A stretch of 64,000 bases of DNA from Eleginops maclovinus (taxonomy: Eukaryota; Chordata; Actinopteri; Perciformes; Eleginopidae), in the NCBI RefSeq assembly GCF_036324505.1, contig NC_086351.1, positions 998,501 through 1,062,500 on the forward strand, written 5' to 3'. The notes beneath the pieces were generated by a model. The model had not been told where the DNA came from. It did no database searches and saw nothing but the letters and a program-made list of their open reading frames with translations. This document shows, piece by piece, positions 1 through 28,816 of this stretch. The position numbers and the translations under genes are program-made. Position 1 is the first letter of the stretch. Every line of letters starts with the position of its first letter.

Positions 1-1166
1 CCCTTCCTCCCCGCAGCACCCTGCAGAGGAAGAACAGAGGAGGAAGTTGGGAATATTTCTCAACACAAAACAGCATGTGATTGACGACTCGAGTTAGAAG
101 AACACAAACTGCTTTGTAGTAAACAATTGTGAAAGAGGAGAGACGAGGCACAAACCAACGAGGGAAACTCCCGTCAGCTCAAACCCGTCCGCTCACAGTC
201 CTGTCATCTGAGTCCTTGTTTTCATCTCTATTTTTAGGTTTCTGAATAATCAGAATCAGATCAAAGCTTTAATCTAAGAAGAAGGGACTTTATGGTCTAA
301 GGTTTATCTAAGATCTCCTATTCTACTCTTTATAGTGCTCAACAGCAGACTGTACTGCTGTCATATTGACCGCTGAAAGGTCCAAATTGACCAATCAGAA
401 TCGAGTATTCAACTTCGTATTTTGAATTGTAAAGAGATTATTGTTTTACATTCTGGGAGTTTGATAGCATAATGTACACTGCCTTGAATTCTGTATATTT
501 ATATTGCAGGGTTTTTTCTAGAAGAATACAGCATGAGGTGCTAATGTCACTTCCTGTCTAAATTAAGCCCCGCCCACTTTCAGGTGAAACTCCTGCATTA
601 AAATAATAGTGTCTTCACGTCTTAAAGCTGCTGAGTCGTATATCGCACCTCAAACAACAAATAGATCCAGAGTTCCTTTACTTCCTCTCCAGAAAGAAGG
701 AGAGTAAAAGAAAGGATCAGAAATCTCAGTCTCAGTGTCAGCCTGCTGCCTGCCACTCGTCCCCCGCAGACCCACCGGACATCCATCCCCTATTTATTCT
801 CCGTAAGCTGTCTCTGCCGTCTGACCAGACATCTGACCCCATCTCCATATCTCTGGACTCATTAAACCCTTTCTGACCAACAGAGAGATTGTTTCCTGAC
901 AGCACTTTAACTTTTCAGGGGTAAATCTGTATTTCGGTTTGAGGGAAGCGGGAGCAGAGACCCTGTTAATGGTTAGGACTAAACCCTGGATTGTGTATTA
1001 AATATGTTTACTTCTCATTCACGTGCATTGTCTTATCTAAGCTGCTGTGGCAGGAAACATTTCAAAAATTGGGATCAATAAACGTGTGTTTTTCAGCAGT
1101 GTGATATTTGAGTTGTTTATGTATCGCTCTGCTGAACAGAGAAAGTTGTATAGAATAAAGTCTCAC
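1..1166 (-). other. intron of the collagen-like gene
   Basis: No Gly-X-Y exon, RNA gene or clear repeat was recognised here. Presumably intronic sequence leading to further collagen exons left of the window. Confidence 0.5.
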
Positions 1167-16501
<15,335 letters not shown>

Positions 16502-16796
16502 GGTGCAGCAGATTAAGCAGGTCCTCCGCACGCTTTCAGGATTCAGACGAGGACAGACAAAAAAAAAGACCTGATTTAGCTTTTTCCTGAGCAGCTCTCC
16601 TCACAGCATGCTGTGGTCGCTCTGTCTCAGGAGCCCTCAGGTTCCCAGGCTCTGATCCTCCTCGTCCTCCATCTCTGCGTCTCAACCGGGTGAGAAATAC
16701 CTGAGGCCAGGGAAGAGCAGGGACAGAGCCACACTTCACTTTCACTGGGAGCTGTGCAGCAGTCCCACTGTATCACCAGCACACAAGAGAAGTGTG

Positions 16797-19340
16797 TACA
16801 AGTACAAGACCCGAGTACTTCTACTTTTACTCAAGTACAAGACCCGAGTACTTCTACTTTACTCAAGTACAAGATCTGAGTACTTCTACTTTACTCAAGT
16901 ACAAGATCTGAGTACTTCTACTTTACCCAAGTACAAGATCTGAGTACTTCTACTTTACCCAAGTACAAGATCTGAGTACTTCTACTTTACCCAAGTACAA
17001 GATCTGAGTACTTCTACTTTACCCAAGTACAAGATGTGAGTACTTCTACTTTTACTCAAGTACAATATCTGAGTACTTCTACTTTACTCAAGTACAAGAT
17101 CTGAGTACTTCTACTTTACCCAAGTACAAGATCTGAGTACTTCTACTTTACCCAAGTACAAGATCTGAGTACTTCTACTTTACCCAAGTACAAGATCTGA
17201 GTACTTCTACTTTACTCAAGTACAAGATCTGAGTACTTCTACTTTTATTCAAGTACAAGATCTGAGTACTTCTACTTTACTCAAGTACAAGATCTGAGTA
17301 CTTCTACTTTACTCAAGTACAAGATCTGAGTACTTCTACTTTACTCAAGTACAAGATCTGAGTACTTCTACTTTACTCAAGTACAAGATCTGAGTACTTC
17401 TACTTTACTCAAGTACAAGATCTGAGTACTTCTACTTTACTCAAGTACAAGATCTGAGTACTTCTACTTTACTCAAGTACAAGATCTGAGTACTTCTACT
17501 TTACTCAAGTACAAGATCTGAGTACTTCTACTTTACTCAAGTACAAGATCTGAGTACTTCTACTTTACCCAAGTACAAGATCTGAGTACTTCTACTTTAC
17601 TCAAGTACAAGATCTGAGTACTTCTACTTTTATTCAAGTACAAGATCTGAGTACTTCTACTTTACCCAAGTACAAGACCTGAGTACTTCTACTTTTATTC
17701 AAGTACAAGATCTGAGTATTTCTACTTTTACTCAAGTACAAGATCTGAGTACTTCTACTTTTACTCAAGTACAAGATCTGAGTACTTCTACATTTACTCA
17801 AGTACAAGACCTGAGTACTTCTACTTTACCCAAGTACAAGATCTGAGTACTTCTACTTTACTCAAGAACAATATCTGAGTACTTCTACTTTTATTCAAGT
17901 ACAAGATCTGAGTACTTCTACTTTACTCAAGTACAAGATCTGAGTACTTCTACTTTACTCAAGTACAAGACCTGAGTACTTCTACTTTACCCAAGTACAA
18001 GATCTGAGTACTTCTACTTTACTCAAGTACAAGATCTGAGTACTTCTACTTTTATTCAAGTACAAGATCTGAGTACTTCTACTTTACTCAAGTACAAGAT
18101 CTGAGTACTTCTACTTTACTCAAGTACAAGATCTGAGTACTTCTTTTACTCAAGTACAAGACCTGAGTACTTCTACTTTTGTTCAAGTACAAGATCTGAG
18201 TACTTCTACTTTTACTCAAGTGCAAGATCTGAGTACTTCTACTTTACTCAAGTACAAGATCTGAGTACTTCTTTTACTCAAGTACAAGACCTGAGTACTT
18301 CTACTTTTGTTCAAGTACAAGACCTGAGTACTTCTACTTTTGTTCAAGTACAAGATCTGAGTACTTCTACTTTTACTCAAGTACAAGATCTGAGTACTTC
18401 TACTTTACTCAAGTACAAGATCTGAGTACTTCTACTTTACTCAAGTACAAGATCTGAGTACTTCTACTTTACCCAAGTACAAGATCTGAGTACTTCTACT
18501 TTACTCAAGTACAAGATCTGAGTACTTCTACTTTTATTCAAGTACAAGATCTGAGTACTTCTACATTTACTCAAGTACAAGACCTGAGTACTTCTACTTT
18601 ACTCAAGTACAAGATCTGAGTACTTCTACTTTACCCAAGTACAAGATCTGAGTACTTCTACTTTACTCAAGTACAAGATCTGAGTACTTCTACTTTTATT
18701 CAAGTACAAGATCTGAGTACTTCTACATTTACTCAAGTACAAGATCTGAGTACTTCTACTTTACCCAAGTACAAGATCTGAGTACTTCTACTTTACTCAA
18801 GAACAATATCTGAGTACTTCTACTTTTATTCAAGTACAAGATCTGAGTTTTTCTACTTTTACTCAAGTACAAGATCTGAGTACTTCTACTTTTATTCAAG
18901 TACAAGATCTGAGTACTTCTCTTTTACTCAAGTACAAGATCTGAGTACTTCTACTTTACTCAAGTACAAGATCTGAGTACTTCTACTTTACTCAAGTACA
19001 AGATCTGAGTACTTCTACTTTACTCAAGTACAAGATCTGAGTACTTCTTTTACTCAAGTACAAGACCTGAGTACTTCTACTTTTGTTCAAGTACAAGATC
19101 TGAGTACTTCTACTTTTACTCAAGTGCAAGATCTGAGTACTTCTACTTTACTCAAGTACAAGATCTGAGTACTTCTTTTACTCAAGTACAAGACCTGAGT
19201 ACTTCTACTTTTGTTCAAGTACAAGATCTGAGTACTTCTTTTACTCAAGTACAAGATCTGAGTACTTCTACTTTTGTTCAAGTACAAGATCTGAGTACTT
19301 CTACTTTTACTCAAGTACAAGATCTGAGTACTTCTACTTT
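16797..19340. repeat. 31-32 bp minisatellite array A (about 80 units)
   Basis: Tandem units built from 'ctcaagtacaagatctgagt' and 'acttctacttta', with length variants (tttac, ttttac, ttttatt, missing 'cta'). It fills the interval between the collagen promoter side and the 3' end of snrnp48. Variants appear in blocks, suggesting higher-order duplication. Confidence 0.97.
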
Positions 19341-19569
19341 TTTTCGAAGACATACAGTACAACAAAAGAAGAGTGACCTTTGACCCCGGGAAAGAAGTCT
19401 GTCAGCTTTAGCACTCATGTCCCACATTCCTCTAGTCTGCAGTTGAATCCACTCTTAGCCAATCAAAGAGAGGGGGGCGGAGCCTGTGCATGCAAACATG
19501 TAATAACTCTCTAATTTAGGAACATTAGAATCGGGGAAAAAAAGCTCAAAATGTTGATGTTCCAAAAAC

Positions 19570-19575
19570 TTTATT
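19570..19575 (-). terminator. candidate poly(A) signal of snrnp48
   Basis: AATAAA on the minus strand, about 360 nt downstream of the snrnp48 stop codon. The interval 19341-19935 is therefore mostly 3' UTR and flank. It includes a fragment (about 19700-19860) related to the MITE at 5121-5485. Confidence 0.5.
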
Positions 19576-19935
19576 CCCATCAATTTCTTTCCAGAATCTT
19601 CTTATTGACTTTTCTCTTTCCTGTAGTGTGGTATATACATTTATATGTTCTGCAAAGGTGCATATCCCCGGGTGTTTGGACTTGTTTCTGCACCACTCTA
19701 TTAAGACTCTTAAATGAGGGGCGGGACCAATCACAACAGAGCCGGACAGCAGACTGGAATCTGGTTTCAGACAGAGGGTGAACAGAGATGCTGCAGCACA
19801 GGCAGTATCAGAAACATGAAAAGCTTTCTGAACATTAAAGCACGGAGACATGCTGATATGATGTGCTCCCACGCCACACTGATGGACCTGTAGGCTACGA
19901 TGCCCTTGACTCCTGTTGTTGCTGACCCCGCTGTC

Positions 19936-22785
19936 TCACTTCTCCTTCTCCTCTTTCTTCCTCTTTTTCTTCTTCTTTCGGTCGTGGTGATGGTGGCCGT
20001 CAGGGGAGCGGGAATCCCTTTTGAAACAAAGAAGAATAAGAAATTGAGGGAAGGGGAAATAGCAACTACAAACAAAATGCTGAATTCATATCGGTCCTTC
20101 CCCACCTCTCCCTCTTCTTCCTCTTCTTCTTGCTCTCTCTGTCTTGGCTTCGTTCCCGGCTGCGATGGCGTCTGCTGTGCGAGTGGCGAGACTCCAATGA
20201 AGCCGACCGTCTTTCATCCAGCCGACGCCTGAGAGACACAGAGGTAACGGGATATGAGGTGGCTGCACATCATCCCGCTGATTACACAAACACACACTAA
20301 ACACGCTGACGACAGGACTCCCAATATTAAAGCTGCTCATGGAGTCCTACGCGAAGCTGCACATGATCCACCGTATATACAACACATTCAACTTAAATCA
20401 GGAGTTTAGCAGCATGATGGCCTCAAATTGCAGACTTTCAGACTTGTTTGCTTGCCTTTTTTATTTGTAAAACATGCTTATTAACAGCAATTAAAATAAT
20501 GAAAAGATACTCCTAAAATATTTTCCTAAAATACGCACATTATCCCTTACTTTATAACGAAACGACCAATCACAATCGAGTATTCACATTAGCCCTGTGA
20601 TAATATCAGTTAGGTCTTCGACTGCTCTGATATCTTTTCCCTTTTATTATTTAGCATCCTAACAGGAGACTGATCATAGTGCTTGTTGTACCTGTGGGAG
20701 GAGGGTTCAGATCTGGCCGACTCCCCCTCGCCCTCCTCTTCTCTCCACTGTCTGGTGAGCTCCTCTGAGTGGACGCTGATCACCTCTCTGATCACCTGCA
20801 GGGGAATCACAGCCATTATCAAACAGTTTCTGGACCTTCCTCTAGACAGAAAAGAGACGTACTGAACATGCTGTGTGGCCGTCGGTTTCCCTCCCCTCAC
20901 AATAAGGCTTTTATTTTATGTATTTCAACCATGGCAGCCATTATTGTGTAACATCTTTTTACTAGACAAAACACATAGTACAAAACTCCCTACCTGTGGA
21001 AAACACACAGTGACTACCGTCTCAACTTCCTCAGAAGGTCTAGTCATTTGTTGCTTTCAAGCTTTCAAATTAATGTGACTCAAAGGCGGATTTGAAAACC
21101 CTTTTAGCCAAATTAGCAGAGCATAAATGAGGCCAAATTAAACGATTGTTGCTTTTGAAGCTGTTCAAATGTGTGCCTAAATTGAGGACGCAATCAGTCC
21201 TTGGTGCTGATGTTTTAATCATTAATTCCCTCTAAGAACAAAGTCATTTGAACATCGAAAACAGTAAATAGAAGGCACCTGGAGATGTGTGACGACATAC
21301 AGGAGGGATTATGGGTAAGCTTTGCTCGTACCTCAGTGTAGGATTTCTTGGTGATGTGTACGTTCTTGGCTCGGTAAGACTGGCGCCGCCTCTTGTAGTC
21401 TCTCATCTCTGCCATCAGCTCCAGGTGAGTCTTTGGTTCGTTTTGATCGTCATCTACTCACAAACACAAATTCTACCGTATGAAAACGCTACGAGAGAAC
21501 ACAAAATAAAAGCGGTGATTTTTTAAGTTATAATACATCTTCTTACTCTTCTGGAGTTTGGAAACCAAGTCTACGTAAAGGTCCTCGTTGTTGGAGGAGG
21601 CCGCCTCCCTCTGCTGGTTGAGGACGCTGATGACGTGATCGTAGAGAGCCAATCGGTCGGCCACCGTGAGGTCACACACCGCACGCTTGTGATTCTGAGG
21701 AACGTCCACAGGCTGCCCGGAGTACTGACCTAAGGGGGAGCAGCGGAGGGGGAAGAAGTACTCAGATCTCGTACTTGAGTAAAAGTAGAAGTACCAGAGT
21801 GTAGGAATACTCTGTAAGTACATCTTTTGTACGTAAATCTTTGAAACTTTTTTTAAAAGAGTAGATCCTTATTTACAATAATGCCTTCTGACAAATCTAA
21901 ATGTAGAGAGACTTCCCCCAACACATAAATGTATGTTTACATTTAAATGAAGCTCTCACCTTGCCAGAAGACTCCTTCCATCTTCATGAGTGGTGCAGCA
22001 GACCTGGCCTGCAGGATCACCTGTTGCTGGGCGGATTTGTCTGCATGAATGAAAATAATGATAACTGTAAAAAACATCCGGAAAAGTGTGGTATTTTTGG
22101 CTGGTTGTTATTAACAGCAATCAAAATAATGGAAAAAAGAAATCCTACAGTATTTCAAAAATAAAATCTTAAAATATCTCAAAAATAAAATCTAATCAAA
22201 ATAAAATCTTAAAATACCTCAAAAATAAAATCTTAAAACAATTCAAAAATAAAATCTTAAAACAATTCAAAAATAAAATCCTAAAATACTTCAAAAATAA
22301 AATCTTCACGAAAAACAACTTTACAAATGACTTCTTATTCAACAACCCACTGAAAGCAGTTCTCGCCTTTTTTTGTAAAACATGCTTCATCAACAACAAA
22401 CAAAATAAAATAAAGGTTGTTATTTTCCAAAGCATCTTGAATTTGGTTTACTTATCTTATGTTGGGCAACTACATTTATTACGGTGACTTTGTAGGTTGT
22501 TATCACCGGGAACAAAGCATCGTAATACTTCTATTGTCTTTGACGGTCTCTTCAAATCTCTACCGGGAAACAAAGGACCTTTTGATGGAACCCTTTATCT
22601 TTATTTTCTTTCTGCGATTAAAGATAATGACTCACCCATCGTAAAGCTTCTGACCGTTGAGTTCTCATAACACACAGAAGGATCCAACATCCCCGCCTGC
22701 ATAAGAGTGAGAGAAGTTTTTGTTTTTATTGCTCTCTTTCAAGTTAATAGCATTCAAGTGGCAGGGAATCTTACACTGTTGTAAA

Positions 22786-22849
<64 letters not shown>

Positions 22850-23021
22850 AGCCCAGCAGATGAAAGGATATGATGTTAAAGGATACTGCAGGTAATCAGG
22901 CAACAGAACTTTCTAGGGCCCAGCTCGTCTCTAATACTCACCCCTGTCACTGCAGACAGAACACACAATACACTGATTACACACACTTCATTGCTATGTG
23001 AGTTTCCATCTGACTGGAGCC

Positions 23022-23090
<69 letters not shown>

Positions 23091-23713
23091 CTCTTCTTCA
23101 ACGGTGTAGCCCATCTTCCGGAGGCTGCAGGAGGCTTTGTGTTTCTCCATGCTCCTCGCTGGGACTCGGTGGTGGGAATCGTAGGGGCACTGCTCCATTG
23201 GTTCCTGAGAAAAAAGGAATAAAGAAACTAAATCCAAAGCTGGTAAAGGTGCAGCTAGTTTTAATGGCTTTGTATACTGCAGGGTAGCTTGTGAATTTAC
23301 TCCAGGTGAACTAAAGTCTGATTTAAGGGCTAATTATATTTACCATCATTAATCCTAATCTGCCTAGCAACTGAAGGTATTAAATAAATGCACTGGAGTA
23401 GAAGTACACCATTTACCTCTGAACTGTAGTGGAGCAGAAGTACAAGGCAGCATAAATGGAAATACTCAAGTAAAGTATAAGTACTTCAGAATAGTATTTA
23501 AGTACAGTACTTGAGTACATGTACTTAGTTACTTTACACATCTTCGTTACACTAGCTAGCGTTAGCATATTTTACCTGTTTGTAGTCCAGCGTCCATCCC
23601 AGCCTCTCAAATATAAGGTTCAGCTTCTCTTTACAGTCCTCTGTGAACTCTTTCAGCTCCCGCAGACGCTCCTGTCGCTCCTCCACACTTTTAGTTTCTA
23701 AAGACTCCGACAT
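19936..23713 (-). CDS. snrnp48: U11/U12 small nuclear ribonucleoprotein 48 kDa protein
   Basis: Nine exons: 23713-23576, 23204-23091, 22696-22636, 22040-21960, 21729-21547, 21453-21332, 20795-20692, 20228-20106, 20017-19936. They join in frame to 335 residues, close to the size I recall for the human protein. The family is part of the minor-spliceosome U11/U12 di-snRNP and contacts U12-type 5' splice sites through a CHHC zinc finger. That finger is visible in exon 2 (CPYDSHHRVPARSMEKHKASC region; C, H, H and C in the expected order). The middle (VADRLALYDHVISVLNQQRE) fits the conserved central region. The C-terminus is basic and RS/K-rich (RHRSRERSQDRESKKKRKK; ends EEKEK). The start is MSESLETK, just after a G+C-rich upstream stretch. 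No defects seen. Confidence 0.93.
22140..22310. repeat. tandem 'caaaaataaaatcttaaaa' repeat
   Basis: Short imperfect direct repeat of roughly 23-27 bp, seven or so copies, in snrnp48 intron 3. AT-rich, no coding potential. Confidence 0.7.
22790..22848. repeat. (GT)n microsatellite in snrnp48 intron 2
   Basis: About 30 GT units. A second interrupted tract at 23023-23088 touches the donor site of snrnp48 exon 2. Confidence 0.9.
23230..23545. repeat. dispersed 'tacttgtacttta' repeat, second copy
   Basis: Opposite orientation to 14560-15110, sharing 'ggtaaaggtgcagctagttt', 'gctttgtatactgcagggt' and 'aatctgcctagcaactgaag'. Lies in snrnp48 intron 1. Confidence 0.6.
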
Positions 23714-24271
23714 GTTGAGGTTTTAGTCCAAATTAAATGAGAATTAGCCTCAATATCATCGCTGTTTTATTTTTGCCTCTCTCGCGGAAGCCATGTTTGG
23801 CGTGACGTAATGACGTATTCCGGGGCGTTGGCGGGAGAACAGAAGTGATGCATGCTGGTAGTTGAAGTCCTTTTCTTGTTAGTTCTAAGATTTTATGATG
23901 TGTTTATCACTTGTCACAGCTTCCTTAAAAATGCAATATAAATATTTACAAAACATAAGAAATAAAAAAAATGTAAAACATAAAAATAGTGCAATCCCAT
24001 GAGTTTAGCAGTAGTATGACCTGTGGGATAAATATAATAATATTATATTAAATTGAGTACAGTAAAATAAAATAAAAAGTCAAATACTTAGTACTATATT
24101 AAAAGTGTATTTTGTATATTATACATACATATATTAAAATATATTACTACAGTATATTATGTTATTTTCAACCAACAAATGGTGATTTCATTTGTTTTGG
24201 TTTTCTGTTTTAAGTGAATAAATGAACGCAAACTCCGTTTTATTATTGTATTGCATAATATTATATTACAT

Positions 24272-24277
24272 TTTATT
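24272..24277 (-). terminator. candidate poly(A) signal of the 148-residue gene
   Basis: AATAAA on the minus strand about 115 nt beyond the stop codon at 24391, with another at about 24239. The interval 23714-24270 is very AT-rich and otherwise featureless, apart from the snrnp48 5' flank. Confidence 0.45.
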
Positions 24278-24390
24278 ATATATTTCCATATTAACAACAC
24301 AATTATACATAAGATAACCTTATACTGACTGTGGCTTCAAAAATGCACAAAAGCTCATCAAATCAGGACACACTGACAGTCATTTGGGGT

Positions 24391-27132
24391 TCATGTGGGG
24401 TAGAGCTGGGCGTCCTGCAGCAGCTCGGGGTCCAGCAGATCATCCGTGTATATGTCCTCTGTTCTGAGGGGAGAAAAGTCTGCAGTAAAAATCTTTTTTA
24501 ACCAAACATGCGTCATGCATCACACTGCAACTCTCCATCTTACAGAAAGAGCTCTGGGATTCATCAGCTACCGAGCTTGATTTGGTTGATGTGTGGTCTA
24601 ATGAGCAACACTTCAAACTAATATTTATAATACTTACATTACTTCGATTGTGTCTTCGACAGCGACCTCCTCCACCACCTGCACTCCAATCATCAGGTTC
24701 CTCCTCACTGCAGGAAGCACACCACAGTATTGCTGTAAATTACTGGTACAATTGAACCAAGTAAATGTATTTAATGGTTCTTAAGTACAGTTTTGGTTTA
24801 CTTGTGCATGGCTATTTCATTCTACTTTATAAGATAAGATAAGATGTACCTTTATGAATCCCCGTGGGGAAATTCAGTGGTTTAATAAAACCATGAAAAT
24901 TAAGGACTCAATGAACATATATACATTTGGTATCCGGATTGTTAAATATATTCATATTGATTGATCGGGTAAAAGTTATTGTGCAGGCTTGATAGACAGA
25001 AATTAGATAGATAGATAGAAAGTCATCTTTTGTTGAGATGCTAAAGAGAAGAGTAGTACTAATTTCTGTGTAATTTATTGTTTAAAATATTTGGTCTAAC
25101 ATTTTAGAATACTACACTATTTTGTTCACAATTTCTTTTAATGACATAATTCAGAGAGGATTACATATGAACTTTTCGTAATACTTCAGCAGTCGAGCTA
25201 ACCCTCCATGTGATCAACACAGATGTTCATGATGGTATGATGGTATGTGGGTTTTAGTGAAGCAGAGGTTCTCAAAGGAAGGGCTCGTCCGGGATTTGAA
25301 CCCGGGACCTCTCGCACCCGAAGCGAGAATCATACCCCTAGACCAACGAGCCACTTGGGACAAATAATCAAAGGGGCAGATGATCGAAATATACTCAAGT
25401 AAAGTACAAGTACCTTGAAATTAACCTGAAGTGGAGTATTGTGTGACCTTCAACCACAGTTCATTAGCAGGTGTTAAACATGAAACATAGAATAAAATAC
25501 ACATAGAATAAAGTCAAAAATAAACAAACAGTAAACATGTCAAAGAATAAAAAACAATCAACAGATTATCCATAGAAAACACAATGTAGAATATGCAGAA
25601 TAAGTATATAGACCTACTGCAGAACACATGATAACAAAGCGTGAAAGCAGCCGCCCTTTCTTTCAGTAAAATGTGAAGGTCTCCGTCAGGTAAACACTCA
25701 CCTCCGTAGTAGACGTGTGGAGATCCAGGCCAGTGTAGACTCTCTGGTTCCCTCTGCCCATAAACACACAAACACCTCTGGGTCTCCATCCCTGGCCCCC
25801 CGCTGTGCTGACCACCAGGGAAAAGCTGCTGGTCCCCACAACCACCAGGGAGGCCCCCCGGCTGCAGGGAGGAAGGAAGAGCTGTGGGGGAGGAGTGCTG
25901 AGCAGGAGGACGGAGGACGCCATCACATCCTGCAGACACAGGGGACGGGTTGAGGTGTCAGCTAGGTTCAAAAGGCTTTAACGTCATATGGTGCTGTGTA
26001 CATATGCAATGAGAAACTTCAGTCACAGGCTCCTCCAACAATACAACATAAATAAAACAAGTGAAAAACTATTAAAACATGCAATAAGAAACTAGGGCAA
26101 GACTAAAGTGCAAGTAAGGCAGAGGAAGTTACCTTTTAAGTACAAGAGAATAAGATGAGCTTAAAATAGAATGAATGAAATGCTGCACGGTGAAATCAAA
26201 TACTGGATATTCTAATATAACGAAGTACATTTACTCCAGTTCTTTACTCAAGAGCAACTTTGAGGAACTTTGCATTTTCTTATTATGCAAACCTTCCACT
26301 TCAACTTCGTGGGGAATACGGCACTTTTCATTTTACTAGAATTGTCTCACAGGTTTAGTTAGTATTTATTCATTAAGACTGATTAAGTGAACATGTGTAA
26401 GTCGTGAAGTGAGAGAGTCATTTTTAGGCTGGACTCACTGAGTATCAACACGCATTATACATTCAGAATTTACAAAGACGTGATTTACTATAAAATCATT
26501 TTTACTTCACACGGCAAACATGCATGGGTGGTTAAAGCGGGGACCAGGGGTCATGGTGGACTCAGATGTCTGACCGTCTGTTTCCTGTCCCTGCTGGTGA
26601 GACCTGCTGGGTCTGGACCAGAAACCCTGTCCTCTGAATATACTGGCACACATAGCGGGGAGGTTATCATGCACACACATTTACTCAGCAGCAGGATCGA
26701 CAAACTGGTTTTAATAACCTCTCAAATACGTAAGTATGACTGATGCACAGCTTTCAGTTGACAGAAGATCAGGCCTGATTGGAAAATCATTTGATAATTG
26801 AAGTCATTTTTCATTCATCAAACCCATCCGACCTCTACAGCCAAGTTCTCCCCACGTTCTCCCACACCCCACCTCTCCTCTGCTCCCTTCACTGGCTGCC
26901 AGTTGCTATCCTGGCTCCTAAATGGTGGAAGGAGCTTCCCATTGACATCAGGACAGCAGAAACTCTGCAGCTCTTCCGTCACAAACTGAAAATGCATCTG
27001 TTTTCTGTCGTTGCAAACATCTAATATTTTAAAGTCTATGTTTTTTTTTAACCTACCTGTGCAGCAGCAAACAGCAGGATGCTCTCCTCCATCTTCCTCA
27101 TCCTCCTCCTCCTCCTGTTCGTGGTGGCTCAT
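24391..27132 (-). CDS. uncharacterised 148-residue acidic protein, four exons
   Basis: Exons 27132-27057, 25929-25702, 24707-24638 and 24463-24391 have correct AG/GT borders and join in one frame to 148 residues. The N-terminus is very acidic (MSHHEQEEEEDEEDGGEHPA) and followed by a CCCTGC cysteine cluster. The middle is Pro/Gly-rich. The C-terminus is hydrophobic then acidic (LMIGVQVVEEVAVEDTIEVI; DDLLDPELLQDAQLYPT). No signal peptide or membrane segment. I do not recognise the family. Exon 2 is also open in a second frame, reachable from an internal ATG in exon 1 (MEESILLFAAAQ), but that frame meets a stop at the start of exon 3. The frame given is the only one that reads through all four exons. 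The gene is divergent from sorcin, with about 1.1 kb between the start codons. Confidence 0.62.
25281..25352 (-). tRNA. tRNA-Pro (anticodon CGG)
   Basis: Minus-strand 72-nt gene, identical to the copy at 13305-13376 except for the anticodon (CGG). The acceptor, D, anticodon and T arms all pair. It lies in the same orientation inside the second intron of the 148-residue gene. Confidence 0.96.
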
Positions 27133-28261
27133 TATGGCTGAATGTGGAGGAAGGAGAAAGGGAGGAGGTCGAGGCAACAGAACCCAGACGTCAGGATTCA
27201 GCCCGTTCATCTTCAAGAGGAGGTCAAATGTGGCTTCAGTAGATTTTCCTCTGCAACAAAACTCAGAGCCACAGATGGTGTTTACTCTCCGGACGCAGCA
27301 GGAGTTTCTGTATGAGTCACATGAAGGAAAAAAACAATCTGATTGGACAGATTTCCTCCATGTAATGTGTGTGTGTGTGTTTTTATTTAAACATCAGCAG
27401 GTTTACAATGCATGGTACTATTGACAGATGGAAAAGATTATGACAATGTGCAACAGGAAACACAATGCACTGACAACTACATTACAGTTATAGTGAAGGA
27501 AGAATCATCAGCATCAGTTAGCGGGGCCCTTATTGCTTTTTGGGGTGTTCCCTTTCCTGTAGGGTGTGAAATGAACATTAAAGCATGGAAACATGTCACA
27601 GTAGAGGAGCAAAATACATATATGCACCGCAAAAAAGTTCAAAATGAGCTTGCAACCATGCAGATTTCAACAATAAAGTCCTACTTTTACATTATTACAT
27701 GCGACTGGATTCATCTAATGCAATAGTAACTGTATCAGTCACAGCCTGGGACATTGCTGTAGTTTTGATAATTGTATAACATTTGACATACTTTACATGC
27801 ACTTTACTTCACATTTTCTTGAAACAAAGTCCATTTTACACTGTGGTAATAGTCCTTGTATTGAAGTTAAGTATCTGAATGCTTCCTGCAGAGCACTTGG
27901 TCTGTGCATGGCTGATCACTGTTTATTACATCGTTGTAAACAGCGTTTGTAGCCAGCGCTGTGATCCGATTGGTCGTTCAGAGATCACATGGTCCCCCAC
28001 AGCCAACCGGCTTCCAGTGGTGAGGAAACAGGACATTTAATCACAACTCAACCAAACATTTTCACATTTTTGGTCCAACCGGGTCTGGTCGGTTTACTTC
28101 GGGATATATTTGCCTAAACCCCCCCTCTGGTGCTTCAGGCTCTTCCAAAATACTCTCAGTTTTCGGTGTGTGTGTTTCTGCAGACACACCCTCTGAAGTG
28201 AAGGAGCGGAAACCGTTTGACAGTTTATTCCTTTTATCTGTTTTTTATCACATATTTAATT
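27133..28261. other. divergent intergenic region between the 148-residue gene and sorcin
   Basis: Contains the presumed promoters of both genes, not resolved further. About 27535-27610 repeats the words 'tttttggggtgttccct' and 'aacattaaagcatggaaaca' of the MITE family seen at 5121 and 19830. A (GT)7 tract is at 27366. Confidence 0.5.
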
Positions 28262-28758
28262 ATGGCCTTTCCAGGATACGGTGCAGCCCCCGGTGGAGCC
28301 GCGGTAAGAGAGCCTTAAAGTGTGATGTTTTATCGGGATTAAAGCAGAACATGTAAACCCTGTCCCGGGACAGTCCGGAAGTGGGGACGAGTTGACTGAA
28401 AATACGCGTTTTATTTCACGAAAAGCTGCGGATGTTTCACCTGCTTAAATACCTGGCATCAGTTAACGCTGGGAGGAATATGTGTGTATACATATAAATG
28501 ATAGAGAATGAGCTGTTTGTTAAACATTAGTACAAGTGGTTGTTTAATTGCTTCCACATTTGAGCAGTGGTGGGAGAAGTATTTAACAAAGGTAACAATT
28601 ACAGAGTAGGAATACCACCAAAAGTATTATTATTGTTATTATTATTATTACTATTATTATTGTTATTATTATTGTTATTATTATTATTGTTGTTACTATT
28701 ATTATTGTTGTTATTATTATTATTGTTGTTATTATTATTATTGTTGTTATTATTATTA

Positions 28759-28816
<58 letters not shown>

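Noticed and set aside
16797..19340. Possible CRISPR-like array of 31-32 bp units
   Set aside because: Units are directly adjacent with no unique spacers, in a vertebrate genome. It is a minisatellite.
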